This document shows, one piece after another, positions 8,458 to 14,818 of a stretch of 15,477 nucleotides of DNA (position 1 is its first letter; each line of letters opens with the position of its first letter). This DNA is from Comamonadaceae bacterium (GTDB taxonomy: Bacteria; Pseudomonadota; Gammaproteobacteria; Burkholderiales; Burkholderiaceae_C): the NCBI GenBank assembly GCA_027490555.1, contig JAIXXW010000210.1, forward strand, positions 1-15,477, written 5' to 3'. The notes below the pieces were generated by a model that saw only the letters and a list, made by a program, of their open reading frames with translations, ran no database searches and was not told the DNA's origin. The translations under genes were made by a program, and so were the position numbers.

Positions 8458-9480
8458 TCACTTGGTGGTGATCTGGCTCCAGACGCGCTGACGGATCTGG
8501 TTGGTCAAGGCATCGGGCAAGGGCACATACTCCAGTTCCAAAGCCATTTTCTTGCCGTTCTTGAACGACCAGTCAAAAAACTTCAGGACTTCGGCAGACT
8601 GGGCTTTGTCGGCCGGGTTTTTGTACATCAGGATGAACGACGCGGTGGTCACTGGATAGGACTTGGCACCAGGCTGGTCCACGATGGACAGGCCCATGCC
8701 GGGCACGCTGAACCAGTCGGCACCAGTGGCGGCGGCGGCAAAAGTCTCGTCGTCGGGCATCACAAAGTTACCGGCCTTGTTCTGCAGGGCCATCACCGCG
8801 ATGTTGTTTTTCTTGGCGTAGGCGTATTCCACATAGCCAATCGAGCCCTTGGTGCGGGCCACGTTGGCCGCAACGCCTTCGTTGCCCTTGCCACCCACCG
8901 AGGTGGGTGCAGGCCATTTGACGGCAGCGCCACGACCCACGGTGTCGAGCCACTCCTTGCTGACGGTGGACAGGTAGTCGGTCCAGTTGAAGGTCGTGCC
9001 CGAGCCGTCAGCGCGGTGCACCACGGTGATCGCTGTATCGGGCAAGCGCTTGCCAGGGTTCAAGGCGGCCAACTTGGGGTCGTTCCACTTGCTGATCTTG
9101 CCCATGAACATCTCGGCCAGGACAGGGCCGGTCACACGCAGCTCGCCTTTGCCAAAACCATCCAGGTTGAAGACCGGCACGGTGCCGCCAATGATGGCGG
9201 GGAATTGGACCATGCCGTCCTTGTCCAGGTCAGCGCCAGACAGAGGCGCATCGGTCGCACCGAAAGCCACGGTCTTGGCGCGGATCTGGCGGATACCGCC
9301 GGAAGAGCCGATGGACTGGTAGTTCAGACCTACACCGGTTTCCTTTTTGTAGGCTTCTGCCCACTTGGCGTAAATCGGGAAGGGGAAGGTGGCACCGGCA
9401 CCGGTGATGTCAGCCGCCCAACTGGTGGCCGCGAAGGCGGTGAGGCCAATCGCTGCTACAAAAGATTTCAATTTCAACAT
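8458..9480 (-). CDS. pstS: PstS, periplasmic phosphate-binding protein
   Basis: This 340-residue substrate-binding protein captures phosphate in the periplasm and hands it to PstCAB. A Sec signal peptide (MLKLKSFVAAIGLTAFAATS, then WA) is likely cleaved after SWA at about residue 22. The mature protein begins ADITGAGATFPFPIY. Ligand-contact motifs of the family are visible: GATFPFPIY (28-36), IGSSGGI (58-64), FGATDAPL with Asp77, and HRADGSGTTF (155-164) with Arg156, Asp158, Ser160 and Thr162. A GGAG ribosome binding site lies 8 nt before the ATG. A Pho-box-like promoter is about 78 nt upstream. It is the first gene of the pstSCAB-phoU-phoBR transcription unit and should be the most strongly induced on phosphate starvation. 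Confidence 0.97.
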   Translation of the reverse strand: MLKLKSFVAAIGLTAFAATSWAADITGAGATFPFPIYAKWAEAYKKETGVGLNYQSIGSSGGIRQIRAKTVAFGATDAPLSGADLDKDGMVQFPAIIGGTVPVFNLDGFGKGELRVTGPVLAEMFMGKISKWNDPKLAALNPGKRLPDTAITVVHRADGSGTTFNWTDYLSTVSKEWLDTVGRGAAVKWPAPTSVGGKGNEGVAANVARTKGSIGYVEYAYAKKNNIAVMALQNKAGNFVMPDDETFAAAATGADWFSVPGMGLSIVDQPGAKSYPVTTASFILMYKNPADKAQSAEVLKFFDWSFKNGKKMALELEYVPLPDALTNQIRQRVWSQITTK

Positions 9481-9541
9481 GTCAGCTCCGGGTTCAGTTT
9501 GTCAATCAATTTGCCTTGGTTGAGCGCAAGGACTGGTCTGA

Positions 9542-9575
9542 ACTTTATCGGTCGATTGTGACAACTGTGTGTCAA
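9542..9575 (-). promoter_or_regulatory. Pho-box promoter of pstS
   Basis: On the minus strand two 7-mers, TTGACAC and TTGTCAC, are separated by ACAG (9558-9575). This is the 7-4-7 layout of a PhoB site (consensus CTGTCAT N4 CTGTCAT); 9 of 14 positions match. A -10-like TAAAGT starts 10 nt further on (9547-9542), the spacing I recall for classical Pho promoters such as E. coli phoA. The expected transcript leader is about 55 nt. No canonical -35 is present apart from the box, as expected for a PhoB-activated promoter. Confidence 0.75.
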
Positions 9576-9654
9576 AAAGCAGATTTTAAGGTCGACTGCA
9601 GATTTTTTTCCCCATCTATACCGCCCATCCTCAAAGCCTGGACGCCCGAGCCAG

Positions 9655-9671
9655 CCAAGCAGGCGGCTTGG
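9655..9671 (-). repeat. Short hairpin directly after the protease stop codon
   Basis: CCAAGC and GCTTGG, separated by 5 nt, form a perfect 6-bp stem beginning right after the TGA of the protease gene on the minus strand. No T-rich tract follows closely, so it is at most a weak 3'-end stabilising hairpin rather than a clear terminator. The pstS promoter lies about 80 nt further downstream. Confidence 0.35.
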
Positions 9672-11258
9672 TCAATGCCCCGTCAACACCAGTCGCCATT
9701 GGAGCAGGCGCCCTGCATCGCCCTGCTGCTGGTCCTGTACACGCAAACGCCAGGCACCGGCTGGGTTTTCACCCATGTGACGCACACTGTGAAATGTCCA
9801 TCCTTGGCTGAAATCGCCACAAATGCCCGTGAAACCCGAGCTGCACACATGGGGTCGCGCCAGCAAACTTTGTCGCTGTGATGGCGAAGAAAGCGCGATC
9901 AGCCAATCGGCGCCATAGGCATGTTCGGCCTGCACCGTGACTTGCACCGACTCCACCACCGACAGATCGCACCCGGCGAAACGGTGCTCCAGCGTCAGCC
10001 CTGGGTCGGGTGCATCCCCAACGCTTTGCTGGATGCGCAGCCAATCACTGTCACAACGTCGCTCGGCCGGCAGTCCACGAAAGACCCGCGCAGCCGCAGT
10101 GCTGTCCCCCGCATGCACACGGCCAAAACCCACCAGGGGGTGGTAACCGTGGCTGTTCATGGCCGAAGGCTCTGTCTCTGATGCACCCAGTTGTGCGGGT
10201 CTTGCGGTCCGCGCCAACAGCCAGCGCACATCGCGCCAACTCAAGGCAGGATTGGCCTGCAACATCAGCGCCACCACCCCGGACACCATGGGTGCCGCTG
10301 CGGAAGTCCCACCGGCAAAGGCCGCATAGTCCGCACGCTCAGACGGTGTCCCCCCGGACAGCCCGCGCGGACCTGTCAGGTCGGTGGTCCAGATGTCTGC
10401 ACTGCCCTCGGCACGGCGCAAGAGCGCCATGGACGGGGCGCTGACCAGCACATTCGCTCCGGGCTCGGCGTAAGCCGGTGGTCGTCCTCGGTGATCGACC
10501 GCACCCACCGCCAACACACCGGGCTGGTTGGCATAACCGTCGCGGTTGCTGTCGTCCTCGCTGCCCCCATTGCCTGCGGCGAACACCACGATGGCTCCAC
10601 GTCCCTGCCGACCCTGAGACAAAGCACGTCCGAGTGCCTCGCGCCAGATGGAATCGGCATGCTGGTAACTCCTGACTTGCCCAACTTGCGGGTCCAAAAA
10701 GCCCCAACTGTTGTTCACGATGTCTGCACCCGCATCCACGGCCGACGCCAATGCCTGCCCCACTTGTCCGCGCGACAACCCGTCCCAAGCCATGAAGCGG
10801 GCCTGGGGTGCCACGCCTCTTCCCCCAATGCTGTTGTCGGCGCGCGCTACGGCAATGCCGACCACGGCGGTTCCATGGGCATCGTCCCATTCCCCAGCGC
10901 GGTCGTTGTAGGGTGCATTTGCGGGCGCCAACGCTGGCGAGGGATCAGGGAAGGTCAGAAGCCCATTGACCGTGTGCAGGTTGGCCACCAGGTCCGGATG
11001 CCTGATCTGCACCGCACCATCGACGAAGGCCATCACAACGCCAAGGCCTGTCTCGGTCACCCCCTGCAGGCCCAGGTCCATGCCGGGCAGGCCTGCACTT
11101 TGGCCCGTGTTGAACAAGTGCCATTGTTGTGGGAGCAATGGGTCCGGACCACGAACCTCGGGCGGTACCACAGGCGCGGGTGGCCATGTCTGCGAGTCCC
11201 CACCACCGCAGGCCGTGAGCAGGCCTGCCAACAGCGCAGCGATCCAGTTCAACCGCAT
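9672..11258 (-). CDS. Subtilisin-like (S8) serine protease with P domain, predicted lipoprotein
   Basis: A 528-residue predicted secreted protease. The start at 11258 is chosen because it gives a short lipoprotein signal, MRLNWIAALLAGLLTAC, with lipidated Cys17 followed by GGGDS, and because a GGAG site overlaps the previous stop just upstream. The frame extends 13 codons further but that adds a non-signal segment. The peptidase S8 domain has Asp80 (FVDGAVQIRHPDL), His128 (DAHGTAVVG), oxyanion Asn230 (AAGNGG) and Ser319 (GGTSAAAPMVSG), all intact. A C-terminal proprotein-convertase P domain spans about 419-528, ending in the typical W-F-SV-GE ... GAWRLRVQD ... LLQWRLVL pattern. No I9-type propeptide is visible between the lipid site and the catalytic domain. 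It is co-directional with, and 4 nt after, an Ig-repeat lipoprotein gene, so the two form an operon. Substrate is unknown. Outer-membrane anchoring is inferred from Gly at position +2. Confidence 0.9.
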   Translation of the reverse strand: MRLNWIAALLAGLLTACGGGDSQTWPPAPVVPPEVRGPDPLLPQQWHLFNTGQSAGLPGMDLGLQGVTETGLGVVMAFVDGAVQIRHPDLVANLHTVNGLLTFPDPSPALAPANAPYNDRAGEWDDAHGTAVVGIAVARADNSIGGRGVAPQARFMAWDGLSRGQVGQALASAVDAGADIVNNSWGFLDPQVGQVRSYQHADSIWREALGRALSQGRQGRGAIVVFAAGNGGSEDDSNRDGYANQPGVLAVGAVDHRGRPPAYAEPGANVLVSAPSMALLRRAEGSADIWTTDLTGPRGLSGGTPSERADYAAFAGGTSAAAPMVSGVVALMLQANPALSWRDVRWLLARTARPAQLGASETEPSAMNSHGYHPLVGFGRVHAGDSTAAARVFRGLPAERRCDSDWLRIQQSVGDAPDPGLTLEHRFAGCDLSVVESVQVTVQAEHAYGADWLIALSSPSQRQSLLARPHVCSSGFTGICGDFSQGWTFHSVRHMGENPAGAWRLRVQDQQQGDAGRLLQWRLVLTGH

Positions 11259-11262
11259 CGAC

Positions 11263-12369
11263 TCACTCCAACGGCGCAAACACCAGCTCAATGGCATATT
11301 CAGTGGCCTGAGGTCCGGTCTGCTGAAACCAGAGTGTCATCGGTCCCGCGACCAGTTGTCCCGGGGCAACACCCTCCAGCACATTGCGTTGGAGGTCTTG
11401 CGGACCCATGTGACCGTAAGCCAACATTTTGCTCACGTCGATGCCCGCATCAAAAACCGGCGCCCGTTGCAAGGCGAAAAAAGCAATCGGGTCTGGCGAA
11501 ACATAGTGCACCAAGCGCAAAGCCTGCAGACGTTGACCGGCAGGAATGTCCCATCGGATGTAGTCGGCATCCCCACGCACCACCGATCCGTGCAGCACGA
11601 CGGTACGGGCCTGCTGCAGGGACAGCAAGCTCGGTTGCATCGGGTTGCCCGAGGCCTCGTGCCACGTCGGGCTGCCCAGCTCTTGCAGGTGGACCCGCTC
11701 CGGAGGCGACAGGTTGCCCGCCAAGTCCACCTGGCGCAACCACAACACAGACAAGGCGTTGCCCAGGACCGCCAGGCGATCGCCCGTTCCAGGCCACCAG
11801 CTGCGTTGGTCGTCCAGCGAGTATTCCCAGCGCCCCTGTGACTCGATGCCAGAGATACGCACCAGCCGGGTCAGGTCCTGGCTCGCGACCTGCGCTTGAA
11901 GGGGGGCCGGTGGCATGGTGTCCAGCACACAGCTGACCATCACAATTTCAGAAGTGTTGCCCAAGTCATCGCGGGCGCGGACCCAGATGGTCTTGGCCCC
12001 GTCGCCCGTGACGTCAAAAAAATCACCTTCACCACGAATCCAGGTCTTGCCCATGTCAAAGGAATACTCCCAGCCCACCAAACTGCTGACCTGCCATGCG
12101 CCGATGCGGGTCACGCCATCGGACACGCTCAGACCCGTGTCGGTGAAAGACAACACGGGTTTGTCCAACACTCTGGCCGGCAGATTTGGCAAAGACGATG
12201 GATGGTACATGCCTGTGGCAGCACCGTCGCCGTCCACACCGAGGCCACTGCCGCCGCCACCACAGGCCACCAAGCAGCAGGCCAGGACAACTGTGGCCAG
12301 TGCCCGGCTTCTTGCACACCGGCCATGGGACAGCACATGTCTCAAACCAGGGGGATACATCGCTTTCAT
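11263..12369 (-). CDS. Predicted lipoprotein with two Ig-like repeats and a PPC-like C-terminal domain
   Basis: From the ATG at 12369 the product is 368 residues (365 from the next ATG, 12360). I do not recognise a named family. The N-terminus has a basic region and hydrophobic stretch ending in the lipobox LVAC, with lipidated Cys36 and a GGGGSG linker. Two related beta-rich repeats follow, at about 70-147 and 151-230. They share the pattern WEYS-D...W-G-GD...WVRARDDLGN / WLRQVDLAGN, like Ig-like repeats of bacterial surface proteins. The last 130 residues (235-368) contain GDADYIRWDIPAGQRLQALRL and a TLWFQQTG strand, resembling pre-peptidase C-terminal (PPC) beta-sandwich domains. The frame is open upstream to 12555, but that would cross the phoX terminator and part of phoX. 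The ribosome binding site is weak. It precedes the protease gene by 4 nt and probably acts with it, for example as a substrate-binding or anchoring partner; that role is inference. Confidence 0.75.
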   Translation of the reverse strand: MKAMYPPGLRHVLSHGRCARSRALATVVLACCLVACGGGGSGLGVDGDGAATGMYHPSSLPNLPARVLDKPVLSFTDTGLSVSDGVTRIGAWQVSSLVGWEYSFDMGKTWIRGEGDFFDVTGDGAKTIWVRARDDLGNTSEIVMVSCVLDTMPPAPLQAQVASQDLTRLVRISGIESQGRWEYSLDDQRSWWPGTGDRLAVLGNALSVLWLRQVDLAGNLSPPERVHLQELGSPTWHEASGNPMQPSLLSLQQARTVVLHGSVVRGDADYIRWDIPAGQRLQALRLVHYVSPDPIAFFALQRAPVFDAGIDVSKMLAYGHMGPQDLQRNVLEGVAPGQLVAGPMTLWFQQTGPQATEYAIELVFAPLE

Positions 12370-12385
12370 GTGGGACAACCATGGT

Positions 12386-12427
12386 TGAAAAATGAAAAAC
12401 AAAATGGGCCACCCCAAAGGGTGACCC
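12386..12427 (-). terminator. Rho-independent terminator after phoX
   Basis: On the minus strand GGGTCACCC (12419-12427) and GGGTGGCCC (12406-12414) form a 9-bp stem with one G-U wobble and a 4-nt loop. The tract ATTTTGTTTTTCATTTTT follows. It begins 43 nt after the phoX stop. On the plus strand the same stem has a C-A mismatch and no following T tract, so it is oriented for phoX. The lipoprotein start codon lies only 17 nt past the T-rich tract, so that gene depends on readthrough or on a promoter inside the phoX end. Confidence 0.82.
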
Positions 12428-12470
12428 AAACTTGGTGCCAGAACCCATCCGATTCCGGCCTGGACCTGTC

Positions 12471-14537
12471 TCAGGTGCCGATCACGCCACCGTCGTTTTT
12501 GCGGATGACCACCGTGGCCGAGCGCGGACGACCTGCATTGGGGCCATCGGGCCATTTCGAAAATGCCGTTGGGTTGGCATTCACCCAGGCATCCTTGTTG
12601 GTCGCAGCCAGATAGGCTGCAGGCGCGTTGGGGTGGCTGCCCACTTCACCAGGGTGCTGGATGTTGATGAACATCGTGCGCCCGTCCGGCGTCCAGCACA
12701 CACCCGTCACCTCGCAGCCCGCTGGGCCCACCAGGAAGCGGGTGATTTTCTTGGTCGCGATGTCGGCCACCAACATCTGGTTGTTGCCCTGGTTCACAAA
12801 ATCACCGGTGTTCGCATAGCTGCCGTCGGTCTGGATCCAGAGGCGACCTTCGGGATCGACCTGGATGCCATCGGGCGAATTGAAGGTGTTGCTGGCGTCG
12901 ATGTTGCTCGAGCCTTTTTTGGCGCCATCGAGGGCCGGGTTGCCGGCGATCACGAAGATGTCCCAGTTGAAGGTGGTGGCGGCGGCATCGGCACCCATTT
13001 CATTGATGCGGATCACATGGCCCCAGTTGTTGACGGCACGGGGGTTGGCTTCATCCACCGCAGGGCGGGCAGAACCGGCCACGGTCGTGCCATTGCTCAT
13101 GTTGGACGAAGGTGTGGCCGAACTGCCACGGCGGTTGTTGTTGGTGCAAGCCAGAAACACCTCGCCCGGCTTGGTGCGGTTGGCCGCCACCCACTCGGGG
13201 CGGTCCATCATGGTGGCGCCCACACGGTCAGCGGCCTGGCGTGCCTTGATCAGCACTTCGGCTTGGTTGGCAAAGCCGTTTTCAGGGGTCAGGCCGTTTT
13301 GGCCATGCACCAAAGGCAGCCAAACGCCAGTGCCCTGGTTGTCGCCGACCACGGTACCGGCGTCAAAGCGGGCCACATAGAGGATGCCACTGTCCAAGAG
13401 GTTCGCACCGCTGGATTTGTCAGCGGGGTTGTAAGTGCCAGACGACACAAATTTGTAGAGGTACTCGTTGCGCTCGTCGCAACCGGTGTACACCACCGCC
13501 TTGTTGGCGCTGGACAGCACGCACTCGGCATTCTCGTGCTTGAAGCGACCCAAGGCAGTGCGCTTCTTGGGTTTGCTGGTGGGCGCATAAGGGTCGATCT
13601 CGACCACCCAACCAAATCGGTTGGGTTCATTGGGGTTGACCGCCACATCGAAACGGGGATCCCCCTTGTGCCAGCCGTAGCCAAAGCCGCCCGCAGAGAT
13701 GCCGTAGCGGTTTTGCAGTGCATTGGGCGTCCAGCCGGGTGCGTCGGTGCCAAAGTAACCGTTGAAGTTTTCTTCGCAAGTGATGTAAGTGCCCCAAGGC
13801 GTCTGGCCAGCACCGCAATTGTTGAGCGTGCCCAGCACCTCGGTACCCGTGGCGTCGGCGGCGGTCTTGAGCAGATCGTTGCCAGCAGCAGGGCCTGTGA
13901 TGCTCATGGGCGTGTAGCCGGTGATGCGGCGGTTGTAGGTGGAGTTCCTGACGTATTCCCAGCGGCCAGACGCATTGCGCTGCACTTCGATGACCGACAC
14001 GCCATGGGCCGCCAGCTGCTTTTTGGTGTTATCCGGAATTTCAGGCTTGTTGAAGTTGGCCACGTCGTGAAAGTACTCGGGATTGATGTACTCGTGGTTC
14101 ATGGCCAGGATGCCGCGGCTGTTGCCATCGGTGCCGGGAAACGGAAAGAAATTGATGCCGTCGTGGTTGTCACCAGACTGCACTTCCTGCTCGCGCCAGG
14201 TCTCGCTGGCATCGCCATTGAATGCGGGCGCGGCGGCTGTGATCGGATCACCCCAGCGGTACATCACATCGGCGGTGTAACCCTCGGGCACGATGATGGC
14301 ATCACCGCTGCTGGTCGATAGGGCCTTGAAGCCGATGGCACCCGCTGCGGGGGCCGAGTTGCCGCCACAGGCCGTCAAAGCGCTGCCAAAAATACCCAAC
14401 AAGCCCAAAGCTGCACCGGATTTGAGCATGCTGCGCCGGCTGGGGTTGCGGGCGATTTCACGCTCGATCAGGTCGTGCAAATGGTCATTGGCTGAAGCGT
14501 TGGAAACGCCATCGTCATCGCGAATCAAATGAGACAT
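12471..14537 (-). CDS. phoX: PhoX family alkaline phosphatase (Tat-exported)
   Basis: This 688-residue member of the PhoX/DUF839 family consists of calcium-dependent, iron-containing phosphatases that release phosphate from organic esters outside the cytoplasm. The N-terminus carries a twin-arginine signal SRRSMLKSG (Arg34-Arg35) after a 33-residue polar n-region, then a hydrophobic stretch ending LTAC at Cys57, so the exported enzyme may also be lipidated. Family motifs visible in order are PEGYTADVMYRWGDP (84-98), MNHEY (146-150), YITCEENFNGYFG (251-263, with the conserved Cys-Glu-Glu), GRFKHENA (330-337), YTGCDERNEYLYKF (350-363), DGIQVDPEGRLWIQTDG (556-572) and GPAGCEVTGVCWTPDG (604-619). 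An AGGAG ribosome binding site precedes the ATG and a Pho-box-like site lies about 50 nt upstream. It is the leading gene of the minus-strand phosphate region and ends at an intrinsic terminator. Confidence 0.95.
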   Translation of the reverse strand: MSHLIRDDDGVSNASANDHLHDLIEREIARNPSRRSMLKSGAALGLLGIFGSALTACGGNSAPAAGAIGFKALSTSSGDAIIVPEGYTADVMYRWGDPITAAAPAFNGDASETWREQEVQSGDNHDGINFFPFPGTDGNSRGILAMNHEYINPEYFHDVANFNKPEIPDNTKKQLAAHGVSVIEVQRNASGRWEYVRNSTYNRRITGYTPMSITGPAAGNDLLKTAADATGTEVLGTLNNCGAGQTPWGTYITCEENFNGYFGTDAPGWTPNALQNRYGISAGGFGYGWHKGDPRFDVAVNPNEPNRFGWVVEIDPYAPTSKPKKRTALGRFKHENAECVLSSANKAVVYTGCDERNEYLYKFVSSGTYNPADKSSGANLLDSGILYVARFDAGTVVGDNQGTGVWLPLVHGQNGLTPENGFANQAEVLIKARQAADRVGATMMDRPEWVAANRTKPGEVFLACTNNNRRGSSATPSSNMSNGTTVAGSARPAVDEANPRAVNNWGHVIRINEMGADAAATTFNWDIFVIAGNPALDGAKKGSSNIDASNTFNSPDGIQVDPEGRLWIQTDGSYANTGDFVNQGNNQMLVADIATKKITRFLVGPAGCEVTGVCWTPDGRTMFINIQHPGEVGSHPNAPAAYLAATNKDAWVNANPTAFSKWPDGPNAGRPRSATVVIRKNDGGVIGT

Positions 14538-14569
14538 GTTGAAAACTCCTGTGGGTTGAAAACCGCTTC

Positions 14570-14603
14570 AGGTTAATCAGCGTCTGTGAAAAGCCCATGA
14601 CAG
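14570..14603 (-). promoter_or_regulatory. Pho-box promoter of phoX
   Basis: On the minus strand CTGTCAT (a perfect half-site, 14597-14603) is followed by GGGC and TTTTCAC (14586-14592), a degenerate second half-site. Together 11 of 14 positions match the PhoB consensus. A -10-like TAACCT starts 10 nt further on (14575-14570); an overlapping GATTAA is an alternative. The implied leader is about 25 nt and ends in the AGGAG site of phoX. PhoX genes are commonly PhoB-controlled, which supports the call. Confidence 0.68.
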
Positions 14604-14751
14604 CTGCATTGGACTGTGTCTGAAGTTGTGCATCGGCCATGCGACGTCACGATCTCATGCCCCTGGTTTGAAGTTCACTGGCGTCACCGCTGTCTGAAAT
14701 CAAGTGCGACACACTGCCAATGCCCTTGCCCAAGCGTGGCGGCATTGAGTT

Positions 14752-14785
14752 TTGTCATCCAACTGACACAAAGACGCGCCACAAT
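14752..14785 (+). promoter_or_regulatory. Pho-box-like promoter of the ArsJ-type GAPDH gene
   Basis: On the plus strand TTGTCAT (14752-14758), spacer CCAA, then CTGACAC (14763-14769) match 11 of 14 positions of the PhoB consensus, as good as the phoX site and better than the pstS site in this window. A -10-like CACAAT begins exactly 10 nt later (14780-14785), giving a leader of about 27 nt. Spacing between either half-site and this hexamer does not fit an ordinary sigma-70 promoter, which favours an activator-type promoter. PhoB binding is inferred. Confidence 0.62.
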
Positions 14786-14818
14786 TCCATCGTTGTTGAA
14801 TTGAAGAGAGGTTTTGCC

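Larger units (their letters stand above)
14538..14818. other. Divergent phoX / GAPDH intergenic region
   Basis: This 281-bp region holds two outward-facing Pho-box-like promoters, one for phoX near its left end and one for the GAPDH gene near its right end, about 148 bp apart. The middle (about 14604-14751) has no open frame with a plausible start and ribosome binding site, and no convincing hairpin. I could not identify an ArsR-type operator, which might be expected before arsenic genes, but I have no reliable consensus for this lineage. Confidence 0.6.

Noticed and set aside
8335..9561. 408-codon plus-strand frame covering pstS and its promoter
   Set aside because: PstS on the other strand is unambiguous, and this frame would run through the Pho box and the pstS leader.
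11259..11297. 13-codon extension of the protease gene upstream of 11258
   Set aside because: It overlaps the preceding gene and weakens the signal peptide; the ATG at 11258 has a GGAG site and a standard lipoprotein signal.
10191..11936. 581-codon open frame on the plus strand opposite the protease and lipoprotein genes
   Set aside because: The translation is dominated by Arg, Pro, Gly, Cys and His and crosses two real genes; the minus-strand frames contain complete catalytic motifs and lipoboxes.
12376..12387. 12-bp palindrome CAACCATGGTTG as an operator
   Set aside because: It is perfect but short and lies between a terminator and a start codon, with no second copy in the window; kept only as a remark.
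12370..12555. N-terminal extension of the lipoprotein gene
   Set aside because: It would translate through the phoX terminator and the phoX coding end, and would put the lipobox near residue 98, which is not compatible with a signal peptide.
12432..14321. 629-codon open frame on the plus strand opposite phoX
   Set aside because: It is the mirror of a well-supported phoX gene; its translation is rich in His, Gly, Arg and Val without recognisable domains, and it has no ribosome binding site. Long antisense frames are expected in GC-rich DNA.
14604..14751. Additional Pho boxes or an ArsR operator in the middle of the divergent region
   Set aside because: TCA-containing words recur, but at 9-bp rather than 11-bp spacing, and no convincing dyad matching an ArsR site could be seen.
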